From positions 1,479,890 through 1,543,889 of the forward strand of contig NZ_JH976535.1 of the NCBI RefSeq assembly GCF_000183545.2: a stretch of 64,000 nucleotides of DNA. The letters run 5' to 3'. Source of the DNA: Thermaerobacter subterraneus DSM 13965. GTDB lineage: Bacteria > Bacillota > Sulfobacillia > Thermaerobacterales > Thermaerobacteraceae. A program made the translations under genes and the position numbers. Positions 56,253-64,000 of this stretch are shown piece by piece. How positions within the stretch are numbered: the stretch's first letter is position 1; every line of letters begins with the position of its first letter. Below the pieces are notes generated by a model, which did not search any database, was not told where the DNA came from, and saw only the letters and a program-made list of their open reading frames with translations.

Positions 56253-57182
56253 TCAGTCACCGGGGTCCGCCCGGCGTGGCCCCAGAACGGGCCGGTCGGG
56301 ATCGGTCACGTCGATGTAAGCCGGAGCCTCCGGCCCGGCCTCCCCCTGCAGGGCCACCAGGGCCGCCGCCAGCGCCCGGACCCTGGGAACCACCTCGCCA
56401 TCCAGCATGCCCCAGCGCACGGGGATCCCGCTGGACAACTGGATCACCAGGACGGGCCCCTGCCCCACCACCAGCCGCCGGGGCGGGTCCGGCAGGCCGG
56501 CCTGGGCCAGCACCGCGGCCACGCCGGCGGCCTGGGTCAGGGGTGCGGGGACGAACCGGCCCGGCTCCCAGACCAGAGGGGTTTCCAGGTGCAGGGGCGC
56601 CACCCCGGCGCCGCCCGCCCCGCCTTCTTCCGCCCACGTCAGGAGGGGAAGGGGTGCACCGGGCTGGGAGCCGGCCTCTCCCTCGCCCGTGCCCCCCTTC
56701 CCGTCCCCGGCCGCCGGGGTGGCGCCCGCCTCCACCGCCGCCGGCGGAGCGGGCGTGCCCCGGCCGGCGCCGAGGATGCGGCCCTGGGCGTCCAGCTCGG
56801 CCCAGTGCCGGCCCGCCGGGTCGACCAGCACGGCCACGGCGGGCCGTTCCTGGATCTCGATGACAAGCCCCCGGGGCCACTCCCGCCGTACCTCCGCGCC
56901 CGCCACCCGCGGGTGGGCTTCGAGGCGCCGGGCCACGGCGCCGGGATCGACCCGCCAGATCAGGGTGCCGGGGGGAATGCCGGCCCAGTCGCGGATGGTG
57001 ACCGGATCCAGCCGCTGGTAGCCGCGGATCCGCAGGTGGTCCAGGGCGAAGTAGGGCGAGCGCATGAAGAGGTAGAGCCCCAGCAGTGCTGCCGCCAGCA
57101 CGGCCAGCAGCGCCACGCGCCGCACCCGCAGCCGCCTTTGCCGCATCTCCCGTGCCCAGAGGCTTGTCCCTTCGCCCAGCAC
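56253..57182 (-). CDS. ftsQ: Cell division protein FtsQ/DivIB
   Basis: Bitopic divisome protein of 309 aa: cytosolic Arg-rich start ([12 protein letters not shown]), one membrane helix ([18 protein letters not shown]), then the POTRA domain ([60 protein letters not shown]). A Gly/Ala/Pro-rich insert of about 50 residues splits the beta domain. I chose GTG 57182 because GGGGGAGA lies 6 nt upstream. The longer frame from ATG 57254 would overlap murB and has no ribosome binding site. Confidence 0.92.
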   Translation of the reverse strand: MLGEGTSLWAREMRQRRLRVRRVALLAVLAAALLGLYLFMRSPYFALDHLRIRGYQRLDPVTIRDWAGIPPGTLIWRVDPGAVARRLEAHPRVAGAEVRREWPRGLVIEIQERPAVAVLVDPAGRHWAELDAQGRILGAGRGTPAPPAAVEAGATPAAGDGKGGTGEGEAGSQPGAPLPLLTWAEEGGAGGAGVAPLHLETPLVWEPGRFVPAPLTQAAGVAAVLAQAGLPDPPRRLVVGQGPVLVIQLSSGIPVRWGMLDGEVVPRVRALAAALVALQGEAGPEAPAYIDVTDPDRPVLGPRRADPGD

Positions 57183-57222
57183 CTGCGGTCTCCCCCGTTC
57201 TCCCCCGCCCGGCCCCGGGGCC

Positions 57223-58215
57223 TCAGGCCGGTTCCGTGGCCCCGGAAGCGGCATCCCGTTCGGGTGCCTCGGGTGGCCAGCGGCGGGCCAGCGATCCCAG
57301 CAGGCGCACCTCCGGCTCCAGCGTGATGCCGAACCGGTCGCGCACGCAGCGCCAGGCGGTGGTCATCAGCGCCAGCACGTCCTCGGCCCGGGCACCGCCC
57401 AGGTTGATGATGAAGTTGGCATGCTGCTCGCTGATCTGGGCCTGGCCGTGCCGCAGCCCCTTGAGCCCGCAGGCCTCGATCAGGCGCCCCGAGGCGTCCC
57501 CCGGCGGGTTCTTGAACACGCTGCCGCAGTTGGGGTAGCGCAGGGGCTGGGTCCGCTGGCGGTAGGCGGTGTGGCGGCGGATCTCCTCCAGGATCACCCG
57601 GGGGTCGCCCGGCTCCAGGACGAGCCGGGCGGCCACCACCGGCACGGCCTCCTTCTGCATGCGGCTGGACCGGTAGGCGAAACCGCATTCCTCCCGGGAC
57701 CACCGGGCCACCCGGCCGGCGGGTTCGACCACCCGGACCCAGTCCACCACCTGGCCGATGCTGCCGTGGCGGGTGCCCGCGTTCATCACCAGGGCACCGC
57801 CCACGGTGCCGGGGATCCCTGCGCAGGGCTCCAGTCCCCGGAAGCCCCGCCGGGCCGCCTCGTGCACCAGGCGGGCCAGCACCGTGCCGGCCCCCACCAC
57901 CACCCCGCGGCGGCCCTGCGGATCGGGCGGCTCCCAGCGGATGCCGTCCAGCCCGATCCGCACCACAACCCCCGGCAACCCCTCATCGGGCACCAGCACG
58001 TTGCTCCCCCCGCCCAGCAGGGTGACGGGCAGCCCGCGCTCCCGGGCCCAGGTCAAGGTCCGCGCCAGGTCGTCCTCGGCTGCCGGTTCCACCAGGAGCT
58101 CCGCCGGCCCGCCGATGCGAAAGGTGGTGTAGCGGGCCAGGGGCTCGGCAACCCGCACCGCGCCCTGGACCAAGCCCTGCAGCTCCCTTGCCATGGCCTC
58201 CCGATCCACCGCCAT
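57223..58215 (-). CDS. murB: UDP-N-acetylenolpyruvoylglucosamine reductase
   Basis: FAD enzyme making UDP-MurNAc. The 330-aa protein has YTTFRIGGPAELLVEPA, LPVTLLGGGSNVLVPDEGLP, the flavin-binding GIPGTVGGALVMNAG, FAYRSSRM, and the catalytic Ser in NCGSVFKNPPGD. The end is AQISEQHANFIINLGGARAE and ITLEPEV with the catalytic Glu. This is the short type II architecture of Gram-positives (YRSS motif). ATG 58215 follows AGGGGT. It lies 40 nt before ftsQ. Confidence 0.95.
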   Translation of the reverse strand: MAVDREAMARELQGLVQGAVRVAEPLARYTTFRIGGPAELLVEPAAEDDLARTLTWARERGLPVTLLGGGSNVLVPDEGLPGVVVRIGLDGIRWEPPDPQGRRGVVVGAGTVLARLVHEAARRGFRGLEPCAGIPGTVGGALVMNAGTRHGSIGQVVDWVRVVEPAGRVARWSREECGFAYRSSRMQKEAVPVVAARLVLEPGDPRVILEEIRRHTAYRQRTQPLRYPNCGSVFKNPPGDASGRLIEACGLKGLRHGQAQISEQHANFIINLGGARAEDVLALMTTAWRCVRDRFGITLEPEVRLLGSLARRWPPEAPERDAASGATEPA

Positions 58216-58556
58216 CGACCCCTGTCGCCGGCGGCGTGCCGGCGCCTTCCCGTCATGCCAACGTGCGGTCCCTTGCCCCCCGGCCGGCCCGCAGGCGCCT
58301 GGGAAAGGCGTCCCCGGCGCCGCAGGTCCCCGCGGCCGAGCCCCTCTGCCGGCGTACGACCGGCCCTTGGGGGCGATCCTCTGGGGCGCTTTCTCGCCCG
58401 ACCAGGTTGCCGGGGTGCCACCCTCCGCCCCCGGTCTTCCCGCCCCTCCACGTTTCCGCCGCTTCACACCCTATGTACGTTTTGGCCGTACGGCGGGTGC
58501 CCCCTGCCGGGCGGGCACGGCCGGCGCCCACGGCCCCGGCACCCGCCGCCCGGGCC
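58216..58556 (-). other. Gene-free gap between murG and murB
   Basis: About 340 nt without a supported gene. In many Firmicutes murC stands here, but no Mur ligase motif is readable in any frame. A short stem GTACG/CGTAC is seen at about 58482-58500. Confidence 0.5.
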
Positions 58557-59696
58557 CTAGCTCCCCCCGGCGGCGACCGGCACGCCCGCCGCCGCCAGCA
58601 CCCGGTCGGCGATGGCCGCCGTGGCATCAGGCCGCCCCAGCTGGCGGCTGGCCCGCGCCATGGCGGCCAGGCGCTCGGGTGCTCCGAGGAGTCCGGTCAC
58701 CACGTCCACCAGCCGGGCTCCCGTCAGCTCGGCGTCGGCGATCACCACCGCCGCCCCTGCCTGCTCCAGCACCCGGGCGTTGGCGTCCTGCTCGTGGTGG
58801 GCCACGTGGGGCGAGGGGATCAGCACCGCGGGCAGGCCGCGCGCCGTGATCTCCGCCAGGGTGGTGGCCCCCGCCCGTCCGATGTACAGGTCCGCCGCCG
58901 CGTAGGCCGTGGGCATGTCGTCGATGTAGGGGAAGAGCCGCACCCGCGGCCCCGGATCGCGCCCGGCCTCCGCCAGCCGCCGGGCCAGGCCGGTGGCCAT
59001 CTCCCCGTGGTAGCGCTCGCCGCAGGCCCACAGCAGCACGCCGCGGGCCCAACCCGCCACGGCCACGGCCAGCTCCAGGGCCGCGGCGTTGATCCGTTCG
59101 GCGCCGCGGCTTCCGCCCGTCACCAGCACCACGGGCTCCGATCCGTCCAGCCCCAGCCGGGCCCGGGCCTCGTCCCGCCGGGCGGAGAGGATCTCCGGCC
59201 GCACGGGGTTGCCCGTCACCACCACCCGGGCTCCCTCGGGGAAGAACCGGCCCGCCTCCGCAAAGGGAACGCAGACGGCCTGCGCCCACCGCGCCAGGAG
59301 CCGGTTCGTCGCCCCGGGCACGGCGTTCTGCTCCTGGATCACCAGGGGGACCCCCCTGCGCACCGCCGCCAGGGCCACGGGCGCGGCCACGTACCCGCCG
59401 GTGCCCACCAGCACGTCGGGCCGGAAGCGGGCCACGATGCGGTCGGCCTGCCAGAGGCCCCGGGTGAGGGACAGGATCCCGGCCAGCACCTCCCGCGGGC
59501 CCTTGCGCATGAGCCCGCGGGCACTGACGGTGACGAAGGGCAGGCCTGCCCGGGGCACGATGCGGCTTTCCAGGCCCTCGCGGGTGCCGACATAGAGCAT
59601 CTCGCAGCCGGGCACCCGCCGCTTCAGCTCGGCGGCGATGGCCAGGGCCGGATAGATGTGGCCCCCCGTTCCTCCCCCTGTCAGAAGCACGCGCAA
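58557..59696 (-). CDS. murG: UDP-GlcNAc:lipid I N-acetylglucosaminyltransferase
   Basis: Makes lipid II on the inner membrane face. The 379-aa protein shows the N-terminal loop LLTGGGTGGHIYPALAIA, DVLVGTGGYVAAPVALAA, EQNAVPGATNRLLA, VVTGNPVRPEI, VTGGSRGAERIN, and the UDP-GlcNAc pocket YIGRAGATTLAEITARGLPA with HHEQDANA. I chose TTG 59696, giving the usual MRVLLTGGG start with GGGGGAAG 5 nt upstream. TTG 59711 is possible. Confidence 0.95.
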   Translation of the reverse strand: MRVLLTGGGTGGHIYPALAIAAELKRRVPGCEMLYVGTREGLESRIVPRAGLPFVTVSARGLMRKGPREVLAGILSLTRGLWQADRIVARFRPDVLVGTGGYVAAPVALAAVRRGVPLVIQEQNAVPGATNRLLARWAQAVCVPFAEAGRFFPEGARVVVTGNPVRPEILSARRDEARARLGLDGSEPVVLVTGGSRGAERINAAALELAVAVAGWARGVLLWACGERYHGEMATGLARRLAEAGRDPGPRVRLFPYIDDMPTAYAAADLYIGRAGATTLAEITARGLPAVLIPSPHVAHHEQDANARVLEQAGAAVVIADAELTGARLVDVVTGLLGAPERLAAMARASRQLGRPDATAAIADRVLAAAGVPVAAGGS

Positions 59697-59845
59697 GCCT
59701 GCTTCCCCCAATCCCCCTGGCCCGCCCGGTGCGTCCTGGGCGCATGCACCGGCCCGTCACCAGGGCGCGGCGGTCCCGCCCCGTTCTTGCCGGTCCCGCC
59801 GGGTCCCGCCCCGTGGACGCGGGCCCAGGCACCAGGCCCCGAGCG

Positions 59846-61000
59846 CTACGGCGGGCAATGCCGGGAAATGTTGATCAGGATGCCGATGGCCGCCAGGGTC
59901 ACCACCAGGGACGAACCTCCGTAGCTCAGCAGCGGCAGGGTGATCCCGGTGATGGGCAGCGTGGCCGTCACCACCCCCACGTTCACCACCACCTGGATGG
60001 CGATGATCGAGGTGATGCCGGCCGCCAGCAGGGCGCCGAAGGTGTCGGGCGCCGTGGCCGCGGTACGGAACCCGCGCCAGATCAGCACCGCGTAGAGGGC
60101 CAGCACCGTCAGGGTGCCCAAGAGGCCCAGTTCCTCCCCCAGGACGGCGAAGATGAAGTCGGTGTGCTGCTCGGGCAGGTACCAGATCTTCTGCCGGCTG
60201 AGGCCGAAGCCGAGCCCGAACCAGCCGCCCGAGCCCAGGGCCAGAAGGCCCTGGATCAGGTGGTAACCGGTGCCCTGGGGGTCGGCCCAGGGGTCGATGA
60301 AGGCGGTGATGCGCTTCCAGCGGTACTCCGACTGGGTCACGGCCACGATCAGCAAAGGAACGGCCGCCGCGGCCAGCCCCACAAGGTGCCCCAGGCGGGC
60401 TCCCGCCAGGAAGGCCATCAGCACCGCCATGCCCCCGATGGCCAGGGTGGTGCCCAGGTCGGGCTGGAGCATGATCAGCCCCGCCACCAGGCCGACCACC
60501 AGGAGCCACGGGCCGAGCCCGCGCCAGAAGTCCTGCACCCGCGACCCGGTGCGGGCGAAATAGTCAGCAAAGAAGATGCACAGCGCAAACTTCGCCCATT
60601 CCGAGGGCTGGAAGCTGAAAAAGCCGAAGTCGATCCACCGCTCGGCGCCGCCCCGCGCGGCGCCCACCAGCAGCACCGCCACCAGGAACAGCACGGTGCT
60701 GTACAGGGCCGGGCGGGCCAGTTGCCGCCAGTAGCCGTACTCGATGTGGGAGAAGGCCCACATCACCGGCACCCCGATCAGCGCCCAGAGCAGCTGCCTC
60801 TTCAAGAAATAGAAGGGATCGCCGGCGTCGTCGATGGCCTTGGCGAAGCTGGCGCTGAAGACCATGGCGATGCCCAGGGCCAGCAGGATCACCGTGACGG
60901 CGAAGATCGTCCGGTCCATCTCCCGTGCCCGGCCGGCGGGGGCCGTCGCCAGGCCCCAGCGGCTCCCGGGCCGGTGACCGCGGCCGGCGGCCAGGTTCAT
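59846..61000 (-). CDS. ftsW: SEDS peptidoglycan polymerase FtsW (or SpoVE)
   Basis: Polytopic glycosyltransferase of the SEDS family, about ten membrane helices in 384 aa. It shows MVFSASFAKA in helix 1, RGGAERWIDFGFFSFQPSEW, MLQPDLGTTL with the catalytic-region Asp, the long loop GYHLIQGLLALGSGGWFGLG, EQHTDFIFAVLGEELGLLGT, and PLLSYGGSSLVV at the end. The ATG at 61000 overlaps the mraY stop by 4 nt and has GGGAGG 9 nt upstream. It could equally be the sporulation paralogue SpoVE; position in the mur cluster cannot separate these. Confidence 0.93.
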   Translation of the reverse strand: MNLAAGRGHRPGSRWGLATAPAGRAREMDRTIFAVTVILLALGIAMVFSASFAKAIDDAGDPFYFLKRQLLWALIGVPVMWAFSHIEYGYWRQLARPALYSTVLFLVAVLLVGAARGGAERWIDFGFFSFQPSEWAKFALCIFFADYFARTGSRVQDFWRGLGPWLLVVGLVAGLIMLQPDLGTTLAIGGMAVLMAFLAGARLGHLVGLAAAAVPLLIVAVTQSEYRWKRITAFIDPWADPQGTGYHLIQGLLALGSGGWFGLGFGLSRQKIWYLPEQHTDFIFAVLGEELGLLGTLTVLALYAVLIWRGFRTAATAPDTFGALLAAGITSIIAIQVVVNVGVVTATLPITGITLPLLSYGGSSLVVTLAAIGILINISRHCPP

Positions 61001-61992
61001 CCCGGAAAACCTCCCAGGGCCAGGAAGCCCGCCAGGGCAAAGCCCAGGCCGGCGGCCCAGAAGCGATACACCACCTGGGCCTCGGTCCAGCCGCTGAGCT
61101 CGAAGTGGTGGTGGAGCGGGCTCATGCGCAGGATGCGCCGGCCCGTCAGCCGGAAGCTGGCCACCTGCACGATCACCGAAAGGGTCTCCAGCACGAACAG
61201 CATCCCTGCCACCGGCAGCACCAGCTCGGTCCCCGTCAGCACGGCCAGCCCCCCCAGGGCGGCGCCCAGGGCCAGCGACCCCGTATCGCCCATGAACACC
61301 CGGGCCGGGTGCAGGTTGAACCAGAGGAACCCGGCCAGGGCCGCGCCCAAGGATACGATGAAGATCGCCAGGTCATACCGTCCCGAGCGGGCGGCCGCGT
61401 AGAAGAACACCGAGAGCGCGATCAGGGTGGACCCGGCGGCCAGCCCGTCCAGGCCGTCGGTCTCGTTGACGGCGTTGGCGCTGGCCACCACCGCCAGCAC
61501 GGCCAGGGGGTAGTACCAGGCACCCAGATCCCACCAGCCCGCACCGAACGGCACCCACACCGCGGTCCCCCGCCCCAGCCACACCTGGGCCAGGTAGACC
61601 AGCAGGGCGGCCCCGACCACCTGCCAGAACAGCTTGGCCCGCGCCCGCAGCCCCAGGGAACGCCGCAGGGCGACCTTGAGATAGTCGTCGACCAGGCCCA
61701 CGGCACCAAAGGCCAGGGTCACACCCAGCACCAGGAGGGTGGCAGGGGTGGGCGGTGCCAGCCAGCCCGTCACCAGCAGGGCCGGGACCAGGAAGATCAC
61801 CCCGCCCATGGTGGGCGTGCCCTGCTTGACCCGGTGCCGGGCCGGTCCCTGCTCGCGCACCGTCTGCCCGAAGCGCAACCGTTCCAGCCAGGGGATGACC
61901 ACCGGCCCCAGCACCAGGGCCATCCCCGCCGACAGCACCGCCGCCAGGCCCAGCCGGGCCAGGACCGGCACCGGCCAGAGATCCATCGTCAT
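60997..61992 (-). CDS. mraY: Phospho-MurNAc-pentapeptide transferase
   Basis: Polytopic enzyme forming lipid I on undecaprenyl phosphate. The 331-aa protein has KQGTPTMGGVIFLVP, the Asp-rich catalytic motif VGLVDDYLKV, ANAVNETDGLDGLAAGSTLI, GALAALAGFLWFNLHPARVF-like MGDTGSLALGAALGGLAVL, and MSPLHHHFELSGWTEAQVVY at the C terminus. I chose ATG 61992 with AAAGGAA upstream; the longer frame enters murF. Its TGA overlaps the ftsW ATG, leaving no room for murD. Confidence 0.96.
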   Translation of the reverse strand: MTMDLWPVPVLARLGLAAVLSAGMALVLGPVVIPWLERLRFGQTVREQGPARHRVKQGTPTMGGVIFLVPALLVTGWLAPPTPATLLVLGVTLAFGAVGLVDDYLKVALRRSLGLRARAKLFWQVVGAALLVYLAQVWLGRGTAVWVPFGAGWWDLGAWYYPLAVLAVVASANAVNETDGLDGLAAGSTLIALSVFFYAAARSGRYDLAIFIVSLGAALAGFLWFNLHPARVFMGDTGSLALGAALGGLAVLTGTELVLPVAGMLFVLETLSVIVQVASFRLTGRRILRMSPLHHHFELSGWTEAQVVYRFWAAGLGFALAGFLALGGFPG

Positions 61993-62026
61993 GAAAGGCC
62001 CGTTCCTTTCCGTTCCAGCCTTCGCC

Positions 62027-63454
62027 TCATCCCTCCGCCCCGGGGGCGGAACCGGCAGCACCCGCCCGGGCCAACAGGGCGCCGGCCACCTCTTCCATGG
62101 CCATGCCCCGGGACCCCTTGATGAGGATGGCGTCGCCCGGATGGAGCCACCGGTCCAGATCCGCCAGCAGGGCCGCCTTGTCCGGATACGCCGCGGCAGC
62201 CCCGGCCGCGCCGCCGGCCTGGCGCCAGCCTTCCACCAGGGCCGGCGCCCAGCGGCCTACGGCCAGCAGCACATCGACGCTGCGGGCGGCCGCCTGTCCC
62301 GTCCGGCGATGCCCCTCTTCCGCCCAGTCCCCCAGTTCGAACATGTCGCCCAGGATGGCCACCGCCCGCCGGTCCCCGGCGACCTGCCGCAAGGCTTGCA
62401 GGGCCGCAGCCGTCGAGGTCGGCGAGGCATTATAACAATCGATGAAGAGGGTCCACGAACCGGCCTGCCGGATCTCGCTGCGCAGGGACGCGGGCCGCGC
62501 CCGGCCCAGGCCCGCCGCGATGGCGTCCGCATCCAGCCCCAGCACCACGCCCACCGCCGCTGCCGCCAGGGCACAGGTCACGGCCGCTGGCCCCGGCAGG
62601 GCCAGTTCGACGGTGGCGGCGTCGCCACCCGGGATCTCCAGCCGGAACCGGGTGCCGGGACCCCGGCTCTCCACCGCCACCGCCCTCACGTCGGCGCCGC
62701 CCTCGACCCCGAAGGTGAGCACTCGGGCCCGGGTCCGGGCGGCCATGGCCCGCACCCGGGGGTCGCCGGCATTGAGGATCGCCACGCCATCCGCAGGCAG
62801 CGCCTCCACCAGCTCGCCCTTGGCCTGGGCGATCTTCTCCAGGCTGCCGAGGAACTCCAGGTGGGATTCGGCCACCACCGTCACCACGCCGATGTCGGGC
62901 TCGGCAATGGAGGCCAGCCGGGCGATCTCCCCGAGCCCCCGCATGGCCATCTCCAGCACCGCCACCTGGTGGTGGTCCTCCAGGTCCAGCAGGATGAGGG
63001 GCAGGCCGATGTCCGTGTTGTAGTTGCCCGCCGTCTTCAGCACGGCGAAACGCTGCTCCAGGACCGCGGCGGTCATTTCCTTGGTGGTGGTCTTGCCCAC
63101 GCTGCCCGTGATCCCCACCACCCGCAGGCCGGGCCGCCGGCGGCGCACCCAGCGGGCCAGGCTGGCCAGGGCCTGGCGGGTATCGGCCACCTCCACCACC
63201 GCCGTGCCCGGCGGAGGCCCGCCGGGCAGCACCTCCGCCAGGGGGCGGGCGATCACCGCTCCCCGGGCCCCCGCCGCCAGCGCCTGCCCGACGAACTGGT
63301 GCCCGTCGACCCGCTGTCCCGGCAGCGCGAAGAACAGGTTCCCCGCCTCGACCCGCCGGCTGTCGACTGCACCGCCGGCCACGGTCACGCCGCCGTCGCC
63401 GGCCACCAGGCGCCCGCCGGTGGCCTCCGCGACCTCCGCCATGGCGAGCCGCAT
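62027..63454 (-). CDS. murF: UDP-MurNAc-tripeptide:D-Ala-D-Ala ligase
   Basis: Adds D-Ala-D-Ala to the cell-wall precursor. The 475-aa Mur ligase has the ATP loop GITGSVGKTTTKEM (117-123 is GSVGKTT), TAGNYNTDIGLPL, VLEMAMRGLGEIARL, FIDCYNASPTSTAAAL and ILGDMFELGDWAEEGH, which are MurF-specific. The ATG at 63454 follows GGGGGTGAGG. It lies 26 nt after murE and 34 nt before mraY. Confidence 0.96.
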   Translation of the reverse strand: MRLAMAEVAEATGGRLVAGDGGVTVAGGAVDSRRVEAGNLFFALPGQRVDGHQFVGQALAAGARGAVIARPLAEVLPGGPPPGTAVVEVADTRQALASLARWVRRRRPGLRVVGITGSVGKTTTKEMTAAVLEQRFAVLKTAGNYNTDIGLPLILLDLEDHHQVAVLEMAMRGLGEIARLASIAEPDIGVVTVVAESHLEFLGSLEKIAQAKGELVEALPADGVAILNAGDPRVRAMAARTRARVLTFGVEGGADVRAVAVESRGPGTRFRLEIPGGDAATVELALPGPAAVTCALAAAAVGVVLGLDADAIAAGLGRARPASLRSEIRQAGSWTLFIDCYNASPTSTAAALQALRQVAGDRRAVAILGDMFELGDWAEEGHRRTGQAAARSVDVLLAVGRWAPALVEGWRQAGGAAGAAAAYPDKAALLADLDRWLHPGDAILIKGSRGMAMEEVAGALLARAGAAGSAPGAEG

Positions 63455-63480
63455 GCCCTCACCCCCTCCGTGGACCCGCC

Positions 63481-64000
63481 TCAGCCCCGGTAACCCAGGG
63501 CGGCCAGGGCTTCCGCCGCCACCTCCCGGTCGTCGAAGTGGATGGTCCGGTCGGCGAAGATCTGGTAGTCCTCGTGCCCCTTGCCCGCGATGACCACCAC
63601 GTCGCCGGGCCGGGCCAGCTCCAGGGCCCGCCGGATGGCCGCTGCCCGGTCCGTCACCCGCTCGTAGGCCGCGCCCGGCACCCGCCGGACCCCGGCCTCA
63701 ATGTCGTCCAGGATCGCCTCCGGGTCTTCGCTGCGCGGGTTGTCGGAGGTCAGCACGGTGTAGTCGGCCAGCCTGGCGCTGATGGCACCCATCTGGGGCC
63801 GCTTGCCCCGGTCGCGGTCGCCGCCGCAGCCGAAGACGCAGATGACCCGGCCCTGGCCGGCCAGCTCGCGCACGCTCCGGAGCACATTATCGAGCCCGTC
63901 GGGCGTGTGGGCGTAGTCCACGATGACCGCGAAGGGCTGGCCGCGGTCGATGCGCTCCAGGCGCCCCGGAACCGCCTGGAGGCTCTCCAGGCCCCGGGCC
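63481..64000 (-). CDS. murE: UDP-MurNAc-tripeptide synthetase MurE (C-terminal part)
   Basis: The gene runs out of the window at 64000; only the C-terminal 172 codons or so are present. The visible part shows [37 protein letters not shown] and [16 protein letters not shown], then [14 protein letters not shown]. The DNPR motif (SDNPRSEDP) is the one that selects meso-diaminopimelate over lysine, so the wall is of the DAP type. First gene of the readable mur/fts cluster. Confidence 0.95.
   Translation of the reverse strand, partial: ARGLESLQAVPGRLERIDRGQPFAVIVDYAHTPDGLDNVLRSVRELAGQGRVICVFGCGGDRDRGKRPQMGAISARLADYTVLTSDNPRSEDPEAILDDIEAGVRRVPGAAYERVTDRAAAIRRALELARPGDVVVIAGKGHEDYQIFADRTIHFDDREVAAEALAALGYRG

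Overview
The window is a very GC-rich piece of a spore-forming Gram-positive chromosome. It carries sigG, sigE, spoIIGA, spoIIR, divIVA, sepF, a T-box on ileS, a fadNAE operon and a hemAXCDB operon. The third codon positions are overwhelmingly G or C, proteins carry long Gly/Ala/Pro/Arg-rich spacers, and the genome has an archaeal-type fructose-1,6-bisphosphatase. Together these fit a thermophilic high-GC Firmicute such as Thermaerobacter. The genus is inferred; no database search was possible. I saw no phage, insertion sequence, rRNA or CRISPR array.

Layout. 1-7.1 kb (+): menG, then a compact heme operon hemA-hemX-hemC-hemD-hemB. HemD carries a degenerate half of a uroporphyrinogen methyltransferase. 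7.4-12.6 kb (+): a B12-dependent acyl-CoA mutase operon (large subunit, B12 subunit, MeaB chaperone, acyl-CoA dehydrogenase, TetR regulator). Two substrate-pocket residues make it look like isobutyryl-CoA mutase, not methylmalonyl-CoA mutase. 12.6-18.4 kb: an XRE regulator, a NUDIX hydrolase, tRNA-Pro(CGG) behind a perfect consensus promoter, selB, an MFS transporter and a hypothetical gene. 18.6-21.3 kb (+): secD-secF behind a roughly 400-nt leader that ends in an intrinsic terminator-like hairpin.

21.7-24.1 kb: a chelatase-type AAA+ ATPase whose 3' end runs into a perfect inverted repeat with 282-bp arms and a 12-nt loop. The repeat duplicates the end of the facing fadE gene. 24.1-29.7 kb (-): the beta-oxidation operon fadN-fadA-fadE, with an 18-bp palindromic TetR-type operator upstream. 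29.9-33.4 kb (+): rqcH/NFACT and glycerate kinase. 33.6-42 kb (-): pyrR, rluD, lspA, a DksA/TraR-type zinc protein, a DUF5665-type membrane protein, FBPase, an amidohydrolase and an Asp/Glu racemase.

42.2-64 kb (-) is one long division, cell-wall and sporulation block. In transcription order it reads murE(partial)-murF-mraY-ftsW-murG-murB-ftsQ-ftsZ-spoIIGA-sigE-hypothetical-sigG-spoIIR-ylmC-pgeF-ylmE-sepF-yggT-divIVA-[T-box]-ileS. It lacks murD, murC and ftsA at their usual places. Regulatory signals readable in the DNA include a Spo0A-type promoter with long spacing before spoIIGA, a sigma-G-type promoter before sigG, an Ile T-box before ileS, and several extended -10 promoters.

The genes form four working sets: tetrapyrrole and quinone supply; branched- and straight-chain acyl-CoA catabolism (mutase operon plus fadNAE); protein export and quality control (secDF, lspA, rqcH); and peptidoglycan/divisome genes linked to the forespore-to-mother-cell signalling path (spoIIR, spoIIGA, pro-sigma-E, sigma-G).
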